The notes under the pieces were generated by a model that was given only the letters and a program-made list of their open reading frames with translations, was not told the origin of the DNA and ran no database searches. DNA of 64,000 nt from Sphingosinicella sp. BN140058 (GTDB taxonomy: Bacteria > Pseudomonadota > Alphaproteobacteria > Sphingomonadales > Sphingomonadaceae), in assembly GCF_004135585.1 (NCBI RefSeq), contig NZ_CP035501.1, positions 1,165,001 to 1,229,000 of the forward strand. The letters are read 5' to 3'. The position numbers were made by a program, and so were the translations under genes. Position 1 is the first letter of the stretch. Every line of letters begins with the position of its first letter. Below, one piece after another: positions 16,568 to 26,245 of this stretch.

Positions 16568-18142
16568 TCAGCGCTGCGTGCCGAGCGCGCCCATCAGCTT
16601 GACCATGTTGGCCATGTAGGTGGCGGTGGAGATGCCGGTCACCGGATGGTCGGTCGTGTAGGGCGACGTGTCGGTGTCGTCGCCGACATGGGTCGAGCGG
16701 AAGTCGCCGGGCGCGGGCGTCGCTGAACCGTCGCCCTTATACGGGTTGCTCGTCGCCTTGAGCGGGGTCGGCCACCAGCCCTGGCTGTTGAGCGAGCGGA
16801 TCAGGTCCCGCGGCGTCGCCGTTACCGAGCCCGCGTTGAGATCGGAGCCGACCATTCCGCCGCTGACGAAAAAGCGCGGCAGCGGTGCCGCATTGGCCGC
16901 CAGCAGAGGCGAATCCTTCGTCGCCTCGGCGACGGGCAACGCCTTCAGCGCTTCATATTCCTGTCGCAGGCGGGGAACGTCGATAGAGCGGAACGCCGAA
17001 TAGTGGCCGAGCGTCGCCTCGGGACTATAATCCCAATAATATTCGCCGTTGACCACGTTCGAGCCGCGGCGGTGGACATAGATCGGCTTGTTGGTGCCGA
17101 TCTCGACGAACGTCGGGAAGCGGCGATTGCCCTTGCCTTGGCTGTCGGGAAGGCGAACGCTGTCGAGCCAGTCGAGCGCCTCGGGAATGCGGGAGAGGAA
17201 CCGGCCGTCGCCGGTCATCCGATAGAAGTTCATCAACTGCTCGACATTGTCGGCGGTCGATGCGGTATGCAGCGCATTGGGCTCGTAGGTCCTCGCCGCG
17301 GCCGGCTTGAGGTCGAGCGTATATTGCAGCCCCCAACCGGCTTGCGGCGCCGGCTGCTGGGTGAGTAGATAGACGTTCATCCCGCGCGTGATCGCATCCA
17401 GCACCCGGGTGTCGCCGAGATGCTGATAGGCCATCAGCAGGAACTTGACGTTCTCCGCGGCGACTTCGTCGTTGAACGTGATGTAGCTCTGGTAGCCGGG
17501 ATAATTGGGATCGAAGGGCCAGCGCTGCGGCCAGCCGCCGACGGGATATTGGCTCTCGAGCACGAAATTGACCGCCTTTTCCAGCGCCGGCCGGTATTTC
17601 GGATCCTGCTTCTCGAGGTAGATGCGCAGCAGGAATTGCGCGGCCTCGGAGGTGCCCATGTCGTCGAACGTGGAATTGTCCGCGTAATGCTGGAATTCCT
17701 CCATCCGCCAGGCATTCTTGCCGATAGTCTCGTACCAGTGCCTGGTCGCCGCCGGCCCGCCGAAATCGATGAAGTAATGCCAGCCACCGGAGCGGTGTTG
17801 GCCACGGACAAGGGCGCCGGCGACCTTTTCCGCCGCCTGATAATAATAGTCGTCGCCCGTCGCATGATAAGCATCGAGGAAAAGATGGCCCATCGTCGCG
17901 GTGCCCGGCGGCTGCACCCAGATCATGTTGGGCGTCGCCTCGATCTCGCCCCAGCGCCGCGACATGTCGGGCAGATAGGACCAGACATAGCCGCCGTGGC
18001 TGGACGCCTTCTCGACCATGAAGGTGGTAGCGCGCTTCATCGCCTTCTCGATTTCGGGCCGGCTCTGCGCCGCCCCCGGCGCAGGGGCGAGCGAAACACT
18101 GGCAAGCAGAGCGAGAGCGAGGAAGCGCGCCTTGAGGATCAT
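16568..18142 (-). CDS. Pectate lyase, PL10 family
   Basis: 524-residue exported enzyme. After a signal peptide (LALALLASVSLAPAPGAAQ) the protein has the alpha/alpha-barrel signatures of PL10: YPVGGWPQRWPFDPNYPGY, SYITFNDEVAAEN, WGLQYTLDLKPAAARTYEP and FVEIGTNKPIYVHRRG. PL10 enzymes cleave polygalacturonate by calcium-dependent beta-elimination with an Arg base, giving 4,5-unsaturated products. About 90 extra C-terminal residues follow the core. The gene begins 13 bases after the stop of the TonB receptor and is almost certainly in its operon. Products would feed KduI and KduD encoded nearby. Confidence 0.9.
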   Translation of the reverse strand: MILKARFLALALLASVSLAPAPGAAQSRPEIEKAMKRATTFMVEKASSHGGYVWSYLPDMSRRWGEIEATPNMIWVQPPGTATMGHLFLDAYHATGDDYYYQAAEKVAGALVRGQHRSGGWHYFIDFGGPAATRHWYETIGKNAWRMEEFQHYADNSTFDDMGTSEAAQFLLRIYLEKQDPKYRPALEKAVNFVLESQYPVGGWPQRWPFDPNYPGYQSYITFNDEVAAENVKFLLMAYQHLGDTRVLDAITRGMNVYLLTQQPAPQAGWGLQYTLDLKPAAARTYEPNALHTASTADNVEQLMNFYRMTGDGRFLSRIPEALDWLDSVRLPDSQGKGNRRFPTFVEIGTNKPIYVHRRGSNVVNGEYYWDYSPEATLGHYSAFRSIDVPRLRQEYEALKALPVAEATKDSPLLAANAAPLPRFFVSGGMVGSDLNAGSVTATPRDLIRSLNSQGWWPTPLKATSNPYKGDGSATPAPGDFRSTHVGDDTDTSPYTTDHPVTGISTATYMANMVKLMGALGTQR

Positions 18143-18155
18143 GTGTTGTCAGGCC

Positions 18156-21071
18156 TTAGAGCTTGAAACGGGCGCCGAACTGGATGGTTCGGCCGAAATG
18201 GTTGTACTCGTAATTGCGGTTCGCATCCTCGTCGGTGAAGCGATCGCGATAATCGTCCGTCAGGTTGATGCCCTCAAGCGAGAGTTCGACCTGATCGGTG
18301 ATCTTGTAGCGGATCGAGGCGTCGACGTTGATCGTCGAGTTGTAGCCCTCGAACAGGTTGCCGGTGGCGCTGCCCCCGTCGAGGTAGCCGCTGCGATAGC
18401 TGGCTGAAACGCGGGCGCTGAACTTGCTGTCTTCGTAGTAGAGCGTTCCATTGTAGGCGCGCTTCGACAGCCCGTACAGGGTTCCCTCCCGCGTGACGGG
18501 CACGTTCGCGCCGTTCGGCACCACGACCGGGCCCGTAAGGCCGTAATCCGCACTGGAGTCGACGAAGGTTGCGTTGACGATCCCGCCGAAATTCTTGAGG
18601 ATTCCGGGAAGGAAGCGGAACGGCGCCTGGAGCGACAGCTCGACCCCCTTCAACTTGGCGCCCGTGCCATTGATGATCGTGTTGATCGTCCAAGGCTGCC
18701 CTTCCGGGTTGATCGCGGCAGGCGAGCTCGGCGGGATGACGCTGAGCGGCAGACCGGTCGACGCGAACGTGCCCGTGATCGTCGACGCCACCGGGAAACT
18801 CTGCACATCCTTCTTGAACAATGCGACCGAGAAGATCGACTGCGGCGCAAAATAATATTCGAAGGCAAGATCGTAGGCGGTGGCACGGAACGGATCGAGG
18901 AACGGATTGCCGAAGTTCACGCGATAGTTGAAGCCGTCCACCGACCCGCCGGGCGTCAGGTTGCCGAGCGATGGCCGGGTGATCACGTTGGACACCGCGG
19001 CGCGGACGATGATGTTGTCGGTCGGGAAGAAGGCGATGTTCGCGGCCGGCAGCCAATCGTCGTAGCTGCGCTCGATCTCGACTTCGGCGCCGCTGGTCAG
19101 GCCGCGCGAGACCTGATCGGTGTGGACGTAACGGACGCCGGCATTGGCGGCGTAGCGAAGGCCGGCGATGTCGCCCTTGAAGTCGAACTGGAGGTAGCCG
19201 CCGGTGACCTTTTCGACGACGCTGCGGGTGTTGCCGGGATCGATTGCCGGAGTACGGCTGTAGAGCTTGGTGAAATCGGCCGCGGCATCGAGGTTCGGCA
19301 CCAGCCACTCGGTCGTGGTGCCGTCCGGCTGGCCCGCACGGCGGAGCTGGAAGATCTCGCCGAGATTGGCGGCCGGGAAGCCGTAGATCGCAGTCGGGCC
19401 GAAGGCCGTGCTCGGCGAGCAGGCGAGCGTGCCGAGGACGCGGTCGACGCCGCCATTGCCGCAGACCACCGTATCGCGGGTGAAGCCCTCGGTATCGAAG
19501 CTGAAGCGGCGATACACGGCGCCGCTCTTCACGGTGAAGCCGTCGGCCACGTCCCACTCGGTGCGCAGGTTCACGGTGCGGAACTTGTTGACGGTGTCCG
19601 AAGGACGATCGCGGATCTCCGCCAGCTGGAAGTTCGCCGGATCGGTGACGCTGGTGCCGAAGCTCAGCACCGGATGACGGGAGTCGGTGTAGTCGTAGGA
19701 ATAACCCTGCGCGTCACGATCGTCGAAGACGAAGGTGGTCTCGACCGGGATCGATGCGTCGGATTTCGACATGCCGCCGAGCAGGGTGAAGCGGAACGTG
19801 TCGGAGACGTCCTGGTCCCACGTCGCCCCAACCTGGTAGAATTCGGTCTGCGACTTTCTCAGATAATGTTCGGTGCGGACCCAGGCATCGTTGAACGTGC
19901 CGCTGACCAAATTGTTGGTCTCGGGATCGATGACCGCGTTGACGACGTCGATCGAACGCTCGTTCGAGCGGAACAGGACCTCGCCCCAATTCTCCTCGCG
20001 ATCCGCCTTGAACTTCGAATACAGGCCGTCGAGCGAAATCTTGGTGGCATCGCTCGGCGCCCACTGAATGCTGCCGGTGATGCCGAGACGCTCGCGGCGA
20101 TGCTCGACCTGGCCGTAGCGGGGAATGCGAGGGTGGAAGGCCAGCGCCGCCGAGTCACACGTGGCGTTGCGTCCGACCGGATAGACTCCCCCTCTATTGG
20201 GGACCGGGGTCGTGCTGGTTGCGCTGGTGTAGAAACAGGGCGTGCCGTTCACGGAGTCGAACGGCGTCTGCACCCAGCGAACCGTATTGTTTCCGAGCTC
20301 CAGCGTACGGTTTTCCTGATAGGCCGCAGACACGGCGAGGCCGAGTGTCCCCGCATCGTTCTTCCAGGACAGGAGGCCGGCGAGACGCGGCCCGAGATCC
20401 TTGCTCAGCGTGTTGTAACTGCCCTGAGCTGAGCCGACCACGGTGAAGCCGGCCTTGCCGCCGAGCGGATTGCCGGTGTTGAGATCGACCACCGCGCCCA
20501 GCGATCCCTCGTCGAGCGAAGCCTCCGCGGTCTTGTGCACGACGATCGAGTTGAACAGCTCCGACGCGAATACGTTGAAATCGAAGGCGCGGTCACGGTT
20601 GGCGCTGGCGCCATCTGTCGAGGTCGCCACCGTTTCGAGGCCATTGACCCGGACCCGGGTGAATTGCGCACCGAGACCGCGCACGGTGATCGCCCGGCCC
20701 TCGCCGGCGTCGCGCTGGATCGAGATGCCCGGAATGCGCTGCAGCGATTCGGCAAGGTTCTGATCGGGGAACTTGGCGATGTCCTCGGCGACGATCGCAT
20801 CCACCGCGGTGACGCTCTCGCGCTTGACGTTCAGCGCCTCCGCGAGCGAGCGGCGGAAGCCGGTGACGACGATGCCCTCCTCGTCCGGCGCCGCGTCCGC
20901 GGCCTGCTCGCCGACATCGGCGCTGTCCACCGTCTGGGAGCCTGTCGCCGTCGCCTGACCATCCGCGGCAGCATCCTGCGCCCCGGCCGGCGCCGCAAAA
21001 CCGGCGATGGCGAGCAGCGACGCGGCGCCGAGCAGGCCCCGCATTCTCGAGCCGATGTGACGATCGCGCAT
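18156..21071 (-). CDS. TonB-dependent receptor for pectic oligosaccharides (inferred)
   Basis: 971-residue outer-membrane receptor of the Xanthomonas/Caulobacter type. The signal peptide (GAASLLAIAGFAAPAGA) is followed by an acidic linker, a TonB box-like EEGIVVTGFRRSL, the plug (DIAKFPDQNLAESLQRIPGI, ITVRGLGAQFTRVRVNGLE) and a long barrel ending in FGARFKL. Its neighbours, PL10 lyase and GH28 polygalacturonase, indicate import of oligogalacturonides. Two copies of the uronate operator precede it (21125-21138 and 21273-21286), the only gene in the window with a pair. The substrate is inferred from context. Confidence 0.93.
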   Translation of the reverse strand: MRDRHIGSRMRGLLGAASLLAIAGFAAPAGAQDAAADGQATATGSQTVDSADVGEQAADAAPDEEGIVVTGFRRSLAEALNVKRESVTAVDAIVAEDIAKFPDQNLAESLQRIPGISIQRDAGEGRAITVRGLGAQFTRVRVNGLETVATSTDGASANRDRAFDFNVFASELFNSIVVHKTAEASLDEGSLGAVVDLNTGNPLGGKAGFTVVGSAQGSYNTLSKDLGPRLAGLLSWKNDAGTLGLAVSAAYQENRTLELGNNTVRWVQTPFDSVNGTPCFYTSATSTTPVPNRGGVYPVGRNATCDSAALAFHPRIPRYGQVEHRRERLGITGSIQWAPSDATKISLDGLYSKFKADREENWGEVLFRSNERSIDVVNAVIDPETNNLVSGTFNDAWVRTEHYLRKSQTEFYQVGATWDQDVSDTFRFTLLGGMSKSDASIPVETTFVFDDRDAQGYSYDYTDSRHPVLSFGTSVTDPANFQLAEIRDRPSDTVNKFRTVNLRTEWDVADGFTVKSGAVYRRFSFDTEGFTRDTVVCGNGGVDRVLGTLACSPSTAFGPTAIYGFPAANLGEIFQLRRAGQPDGTTTEWLVPNLDAAADFTKLYSRTPAIDPGNTRSVVEKVTGGYLQFDFKGDIAGLRYAANAGVRYVHTDQVSRGLTSGAEVEIERSYDDWLPAANIAFFPTDNIIVRAAVSNVITRPSLGNLTPGGSVDGFNYRVNFGNPFLDPFRATAYDLAFEYYFAPQSIFSVALFKKDVQSFPVASTITGTFASTGLPLSVIPPSSPAAINPEGQPWTINTIINGTGAKLKGVELSLQAPFRFLPGILKNFGGIVNATFVDSSADYGLTGPVVVPNGANVPVTREGTLYGLSKRAYNGTLYYEDSKFSARVSASYRSGYLDGGSATGNLFEGYNSTINVDASIRYKITDQVELSLEGINLTDDYRDRFTDEDANRNYEYNHFGRTIQFGARFKL

Positions 21072-21124
21072 GTGTCTCTCCCTCCATGTGCACGCAGCCG
21101 CGCGGGCCGGCGCTTGTCCATTGC

Positions 21125-21138
21125 TGACACCGGTGTCT
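21125..21138. promoter_or_regulatory. Uronate-regulon operator, receptor-proximal copy
   Basis: TGACACCGGTGTCT contains the perfect palindrome GACACCGGTGTC. It lies 54 bases before the receptor start and is the most symmetric of the seven copies. It is a likely LacI-family binding site. Confidence 0.75.
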
Positions 21139-21272
21139 CGAAGCGGCGCGCGGACGCGTCTGCTGGTGCCATACGGCGCGAGCGAGGGGCTTGGGGATTG
21201 GACCTCCGACCATCCTCTTCCGCGAAGCGCCCGGCTATTGCTGCCGTGGTCGCCCTCCGTGTGACCCGACTA

Positions 21273-21286
21273 AGTAACCGGTGTCA
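21273..21286. promoter_or_regulatory. Uronate-regulon operator, receptor-distal copy
   Basis: AGTAACCGGTGTCA, which reads TGACACCGGTTACT on the minus strand. It lies 148 bases from the proximal copy, close to 14 helical turns, so looping by a tetrameric LacI-type repressor is possible. Confidence 0.72.
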
Positions 21287-21378
21287 TCCAGACACTAACT
21301 GAAACGGTGCCGCGCGCCTGTCAAGGCCGACGATGAAGAGACCCGGCCGGTGCGGCGCGCCGGCAACACTCGTCCCGC

Positions 21379-22809
21379 TCAGACGGTCTCCAGCCGGTCG
21401 ACAGCCCGGCCGTTGATCCGCACCCTTTCCAGGCGAAGGCCGCTCGTGTGGCGAACGATGCTTTTCTCCGTCACACCGTCGAAGGCGCAGTCCCGCAGGG
21501 TAATGCCCTCGACGGGCGCGCCGGGAAGGCCCTGCGAGTCGATCACCCGTACCGCCTTGCGCGCGCGCAGCCGCTCGACGACGATGTTGCGCAATTGCGG
21601 CTTGAACGGGCCGTCGGCGCCTTCCTCGTAATTGAAGTCGCAGGCGATCGCGGCGCGGCCGACCTCGCCGACATCGAGATCGCGATAATGGAAATTCTCG
21701 AGCAGCCCGCCCCGCAGCGCGTTGTTCTTGAAGCGGATCGCATACCAGAGATCCGGACTGTCCATCCGGCACTTCTCGGCGAACACCCAGCGCGCGGCAC
21801 CCGAAATCTGGCTGCCGACGACGACGCCGCCATGCCCCTCCTTCATGTGGCAGTTGCGGATCAGGATGTTCTGCGAGGGCGTCGCGAGGCGGCGCCCGTC
21901 GGCATTGCGGCCGGAATTGACCGCGATGCAGTCGTCGCCCGTGTCGAACGTGCAGCCCTCGATCAGCATGTGATCGACCGATTCCGGATCGCAGCCGTCA
22001 TTGTTGGGGCCGTGCCCCTCAACGCGGACGCCGCGAAGAACGATGTTGCGACAGAGCACCGGATGGATGTTCCAGAAGGGCGAGTTGATCAGCCGCACGC
22101 CCTCGATCAGCACGTTCTCGCAGGCATAAGGCTGCACGAAAGCGGGCCGGAGGTAATGACCGTCGCCGAACCGCCTTTTCTCCACCGGCACACCGTTCTC
22201 GGCCATCTGGAACAGGATCGCCCGCGCCTTGCGCTGGTCCGGCATGCCCTCGCGCCAGCCGTGATCGATCGTGCCGCCCCACTTTCCCTTCCACGACCAC
22301 CAATTCTGCGCGTCGGCCTGCCCGTCGAGCGTGCCCCGGCCGGTGAGCGCGATGTTGCTCTGCCCATGCGCGTAGACGAAGGGCGAGTAGTTGATCAGCT
22401 CGATCCCCTCCCAGCGGGTGAACACCATCGGGTAATCGGCAGGGTCGGTGCTGAAGGCGAGCGTCGCGTCGTCGGCGAGATGGAGCTCGACGTTCGACCT
22501 CAGGTGGACCGCGCCGGTCAGGAAACGTCCAGCCGGCACCAGCACGCGGCCACCGCCCGCCTTGGCGCAGGCATCGATCGCCGAAGCGATCGCGGCGGTG
22601 CAGAGCGTCCGGCCGTCTCCCCTGGCGCCGTGCCGGACGATGTCGAACGTGCGCGACCGGAAGGTCGGCGGACGCACGCGCGCGGCGATGTCGCGCGCTC
22701 GGCGCCATGGATCGGTCGCGGCGGCAAAGGCCCCAGCGGGCAGCATCGCCGCGGCGGTACCAGCGCCGGCATAGTGAAGAATCTCGCGGCGCGAGGGCGT
22801 TGCGATCAT
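21379..22809 (-). CDS. Polygalacturonase, GH28 family
   Basis: 476-residue exported beta-helix enzyme that hydrolyses alpha-1,4-galacturonan. A twin-arginine-like signal (SRREILHYAGAGTAAAMLPAGAFA) precedes the domain. All active-site motifs are visible: NNDG with Asp271, TGDDC with Asp292 and Asp293, GHGG with His326, and IRFKNN with Arg359 and Lys361. The RIK motif reads RFK. It is probably an exo-acting or oligogalacturonide-specific enzyme, as in most Gram-negative periplasmic members. An operator copy lies 30 bases upstream. Its product galacturonate feeds UxaC. Confidence 0.92.
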   Translation of the reverse strand: MIATPSRREILHYAGAGTAAAMLPAGAFAAATDPWRRARDIAARVRPPTFRSRTFDIVRHGARGDGRTLCTAAIASAIDACAKAGGGRVLVPAGRFLTGAVHLRSNVELHLADDATLAFSTDPADYPMVFTRWEGIELINYSPFVYAHGQSNIALTGRGTLDGQADAQNWWSWKGKWGGTIDHGWREGMPDQRKARAILFQMAENGVPVEKRRFGDGHYLRPAFVQPYACENVLIEGVRLINSPFWNIHPVLCRNIVLRGVRVEGHGPNNDGCDPESVDHMLIEGCTFDTGDDCIAVNSGRNADGRRLATPSQNILIRNCHMKEGHGGVVVGSQISGAARWVFAEKCRMDSPDLWYAIRFKNNALRGGLLENFHYRDLDVGEVGRAAIACDFNYEEGADGPFKPQLRNIVVERLRARKAVRVIDSQGLPGAPVEGITLRDCAFDGVTEKSIVRHTSGLRLERVRINGRAVDRLETV

Positions 22810-22838
22810 GATCCTCTCCCAGGCACCTTCGCGGGCTC

Positions 22839-22852
22839 TGACACCGGTAACA
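22839..22852. promoter_or_regulatory. Uronate-regulon operator upstream of GH28
   Basis: TGACACCGGTAACA lies 30 bases before the GH28 start and 42 bases beyond the carboxylesterase stop. It implies that GH28 has its own regulated promoter. Confidence 0.72.
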
Positions 22853-22893
22853 TCAGCCCGGCGCAGACAGAGGTCAAGCCTTTCGTCCGGCGG

Positions 22894-24447
22894 TCAGGTG
22901 CCGGGCTGGATGTAGGGCACCCGCGCGAATAGCTCGCGCTCCCATTTGCGGGGGTCATCGATGGCGCGGGTCGCGATGTCGAACACCATCGTCGAACGCG
23001 CGGGAAGGCGATAACGTGGCCATTGCTCAAGACCCGGGTGCTTCGGATCGCCGGAACGCGCGAAGGCCAGGAAGGCGTCCATCATCCGTTCGCTCACCGC
23101 ACGCGCATCGGCCCCGGTGCCGGTGATCGAGCCTTCGGCGTCCAGCGTCCCGAACGAGAGCGGGATGTCGATCGTATGCGGCGCGCCGCGCCAGGGTTCG
23201 ACCGGTGATTGATAGTCGACCTGATAGACCCAGGTCGGCGTGTCCGCGGCGGCGCGCACGTCCGCCTCGATGACTTGGCCCGGCCAGCTGCGCCCGGCGG
23301 TCGTGGCGGCGTAGAACACCCGTTCCGGCGACCAGTCCGGGAAGCGGGCACGGTATTGGGCGACGATCCATTCGGGCGGAAGGTCCATGCGCAGCTCCGG
23401 CGTCATTCGCTCAGCGAGGTTCGACCAGTCGAGCCCGGCGAGCTTCGGCCCTTTCGGATCGATGAAGGCGCGCGTCTCGTCGCGCGTATTGCCGAGCATC
23501 ATCGGAACCCCATTCGACTGGGGATTGGCATCGGGCCAGAACGGGTGACGGGTGAGCCACTTCATGTCGAGCACCGGCCCGAAATAGACGCCGCCACCGA
23601 GGATCGGATCGGTCGCGCCCAGCCCTTCGATCAGCCGCTCGAGCGGCATCGCCGCCAGATCCGCGGGCGTTGCCTTCAGCGCATCGAGATAGGCCCGCGC
23701 GCGCGCGGTTGCGTTGAGAGGGCCGGACGCGGTGACCTGCTGACCGCTCATCGTGATCGCGCGGTGGAACAGGCCCCGCGCCGCCGGCATGCCCATCATC
23801 GTCGCGATTTTGGCGCCGCCGCCGGATTGGCCGAACACCAGAACGCGGCCGGGATCGCCGCCGAAGGCCGCGATATTGTCGCGGATCCAGATCAGCGCGA
23901 GGATCAGATCGAGCTGGCCGAGATTGCCGCTGTCCGGATAATTCGGATCGAGCCGCGCCAGATACAGATAGCCGAGCGCATTCAGCCGGTGGTTGACGGT
24001 CACCACCACCGCGTCACCGCGGGCGGCGAGATGACGGCCGTCGTTGAGCGGATCGACGACGCTGCCCGACGAATAGGCGCCGCCATGGATGTAGACGAGC
24101 ACCGGACGCTTGCCGCCGGCCTTCGCTTCGGGAGTCCAGACGTTGAGGAACAGGCAATCCTCGCTCGCCGGCGCGTAGCGCGTGCCGCGCTGCGGTGCCG
24201 AGGGGCCGAAGGCGAGCGCGTCGACGATGTCGCGGCTCGGCGGCACGGCGGTCGGCGCCTTGAAGCGCTCGGCACGACCGTATCGTATGCCGCGGAACAC
24301 GGCGAGCCCGCCCTCCAGCCGTCCCCGCAGCCGCCCCTGGCGCGTCGTAACCACCGGCGCCTTGGCCGCGGCCCCCGCTGCGGCTGGCAGCAAGCCCGCG
24401 GCGCCGAGCAGCGCGCCGGCGCCGATCATCGTGCGTCGGTCGATCAT
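22894..24447 (-). CDS. Carboxylesterase type B, probably acting on pectin esters
   Basis: 517-residue exported esterase. A Tat-like signal (DRRTMIGAGALLGAAGLLPAAAGA) leads into the type-B fold: YIHGGAYSSGS (oxyanion hole), SEDCLFLNVWTP, and the nucleophile elbow FGQSGGGAK with Ser208; a catalytic His is likely in APHTIDIPLSFG. Between polygalacturonase and KDG kinase, the likely task is removal of acetyl, methyl or feruloyl groups that block pectin breakdown; this is inferred from position. It starts 16 bases after the kinase stop and is probably co-transcribed with kdgK and kduD. Confidence 0.88.
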   Translation of the reverse strand: MIDRRTMIGAGALLGAAGLLPAAAGAAAKAPVVTTRQGRLRGRLEGGLAVFRGIRYGRAERFKAPTAVPPSRDIVDALAFGPSAPQRGTRYAPASEDCLFLNVWTPEAKAGGKRPVLVYIHGGAYSSGSVVDPLNDGRHLAARGDAVVVTVNHRLNALGYLYLARLDPNYPDSGNLGQLDLILALIWIRDNIAAFGGDPGRVLVFGQSGGGAKIATMMGMPAARGLFHRAITMSGQQVTASGPLNATARARAYLDALKATPADLAAMPLERLIEGLGATDPILGGGVYFGPVLDMKWLTRHPFWPDANPQSNGVPMMLGNTRDETRAFIDPKGPKLAGLDWSNLAERMTPELRMDLPPEWIVAQYRARFPDWSPERVFYAATTAGRSWPGQVIEADVRAAADTPTWVYQVDYQSPVEPWRGAPHTIDIPLSFGTLDAEGSITGTGADARAVSERMMDAFLAFARSGDPKHPGLEQWPRYRLPARSTMVFDIATRAIDDPRKWERELFARVPYIQPGT

Positions 24448-24463
24448 GGCTTACTCCCGTGGA

Positions 24464-25477
24464 TCAGCGGCGAACGTCGAGCTCGCCGGCGAGGAACGAT
24501 TCGATGTCGCGGGGGGTGAACAGGCTCGCATCGCCTGGCAGGCTGTGCTTCAGCGCCGTCACCGCCAGCCCGGAGCGTACCGTCCAGTCAAGATCGCGGC
24601 CGGTCAATACGCCGTGCAGCACGCCGGCGGCAAAGGCGTCGCCGCCGCCGATCCTGTCGACGATGCCGGAGACCGCGACTTCGTCGGTCTGCGCTGCGCC
24701 GTCGCGGGCGTCGATCCGCGCCGCGATGCGATGGGTGTCGGCGTCGACGACGTGACGCGCGGTGGAGGCGATCAGGCGCAGGTTCGGAAAGGCCCCGAAC
24801 GCGGCTTCGGCCGCCTCGCGGCGCCGGTCGGCACCCTCGCCGCTGAACTCCTCGCCGAGCAGCAGCGAGATGTCGCGATGATTGCCGAACAGGATCTCGG
24901 CCTTGTTCACCAGCCGGGTCAGGATGGTCCGCGGGTCGCTTGGCCAGCGCTGCCACAATTGCGCGCGGTAATTGCCGTCGAACGAAATCGGCACACCGCG
25001 CGCGGCCGCAGCCTCGGCCGCCGCGACCGCCATCTCGGCCGATTGGGGCCCAAGCGCCGGAGTAATTCCGGAAATGTGGAACAAGGCAGCGCCGTCAAGC
25101 AGCCGATCCCAGTCGAAATCGCTCGCGCTCGACATGGCGAAGCTGCTGGCCTCGCGGTCGTAGACGATTTCGGATGCGCGCAGGCCCGCGCCGGGGGCCA
25201 GGAAATAGAGGCCGAGACGGCCGGGACCGGTGGTCACCTCGGAGGCATCGACCCCGTAGCGCCGGAGATAGCCGCGCACCGCCTCGCCAAGCGCATTGTC
25301 GGGAACCCGGCTTACCATCGCGGCGCTGTGTCCAAGCGAGGCAAGGCCTACCGCGACATTGGCCTCGGCGCCGCCGATGACCACGTCCAGCTTCGGGCTC
25401 TGCAGCAGCAGCTCGCGGCCGGGCGCGCTCAGCCGCAGCAGCATCTCGCCGAAGCAGACGACCCGGCCGCCGCTCAT
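24464..25477 (-). CDS. kdgK: 2-keto-3-deoxygluconate kinase
   Basis: 337-residue PfkB-family sugar kinase. It begins VVCFGEMLLRLSAPG, has the substrate motif VVIGGAEANVAVGLASLG near residue 34 and the signature with the catalytic Asp, DRIGGGDAFAAGVLHG, near 275. The enzyme phosphorylates 2-keto-3-deoxygluconate to the 6-phosphate, the point where both uronate branches meet. The ATG overlaps the kduD stop (ATGA), showing translational coupling. The next step, KDPG aldolase, is encoded at 33167-33787. Confidence 0.92.
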   Translation of the reverse strand: MSGGRVVCFGEMLLRLSAPGRELLLQSPKLDVVIGGAEANVAVGLASLGHSAAMVSRVPDNALGEAVRGYLRRYGVDASEVTTGPGRLGLYFLAPGAGLRASEIVYDREASSFAMSSASDFDWDRLLDGAALFHISGITPALGPQSAEMAVAAAEAAAARGVPISFDGNYRAQLWQRWPSDPRTILTRLVNKAEILFGNHRDISLLLGEEFSGEGADRRREAAEAAFGAFPNLRLIASTARHVVDADTHRIAARIDARDGAAQTDEVAVSGIVDRIGGGDAFAAGVLHGVLTGRDLDWTVRSGLAVTALKHSLPGDASLFTPRDIESFLAGELDVRR

Positions 25478-26229
25478 CGCGCCAGCCAGCCGCCGTCGAC
25501 GGCGAGAACATGGCCCTGAACATAGTCCGACGCCGAGGAGGAAAGGAACACCGCCGCGCCGCCGAGATCGGACGGGTCGCCCCAGCGCGCCGCCGGAATC
25601 CGCTCCATGATCTGACGGTTGCGATTCTCGTCCGCCTGCAGCGCCGCCGTGTTGTTGGTGGCGATATAGCCGGGCGCGATCGCGTTGACGTTGATGCCCT
25701 TTGGCGCCCATTCGTTGGCGAGCAATTTGGTGAGGCCCGCAACGCCCGATTTGGACGCGGTGTAGCTCGGCACGCGAATGCCGCCCTGGAAGCTCAGCAT
25801 CGAGGCGATGTTGATGATCTTGCCGCGGCCCTGGCCGATCATGTGCCGTCCGGCCGCCTGACAGAGAAAGAAGACCGACTTCAAATTGGTGTCGATCACC
25901 GCATCCCAGTCCTCCTCGGTGAAATCGACGGCGTCGGCGCGGCGGATGATCCCGGCATTGTTGACCAGGATGTCGAGGCCGCCGAGTTCGGCCAGGGTCT
26001 GGTCGACGACGTCCTGCACCGGCGCGGTGGTCGAGAGATCCGCCTTGACCAGGATTGCGCGCCGGCCGGCACCGCGAACCAGCTCCGCCGTCTCGTCGGC
26101 GCTGGAGCGGCCGACCAGCGCGACGTCGGCTCCGGCCTGCGCGAGCGCGAGCGCGATGCCCTGACCGATGCCGGTATTGGCACCGGTGACGACGGCGACC
26201 CGCCCGGTAAGATCGAAAGGATTGGTCAC
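25474..26229 (-). CDS. kduD: 2-dehydro-3-deoxy-D-gluconate 5-dehydrogenase (SDR)
   Basis: 251-residue short-chain dehydrogenase. Cofactor motif TGANTGIGQG, NNAGI and the catalytic Ser-Tyr-Lys in SMLSFQGGIRVPSYTASK are present. Residues such as NPFDLTGRVAVVTG and NEWAPKGINVNAIAPGYI are typical of KduD. It reduces 2,5-diketo-3-deoxygluconate from KduI to 2-keto-3-deoxygluconate. It follows kduI on the minus strand with a 124-base gap filled by a REP-like inverted repeat. Confidence 0.93.
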   Translation of the reverse strand: MTNPFDLTGRVAVVTGANTGIGQGIALALAQAGADVALVGRSSADETAELVRGAGRRAILVKADLSTTAPVQDVVDQTLAELGGLDILVNNAGIIRRADAVDFTEEDWDAVIDTNLKSVFFLCQAAGRHMIGQGRGKIINIASMLSFQGGIRVPSYTASKSGVAGLTKLLANEWAPKGINVNAIAPGYIATNNTAALQADENRNRQIMERIPAARWGDPSDLGGAAVFLSSSASDYVQGHVLAVDGGWLAR

Positions 26230-26245
26230 TGCTTGATTCCCTGCA

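Larger units (their letters stand above)
21072..21378 (-). promoter_or_regulatory. Upstream region of the TonB receptor
   Basis: This 307-base non-coding gap separates the GH28 stop from the receptor start. It contains the two operator copies listed separately and no convincing open reading frame. The rest shows no feature I can name. Confidence 0.5.
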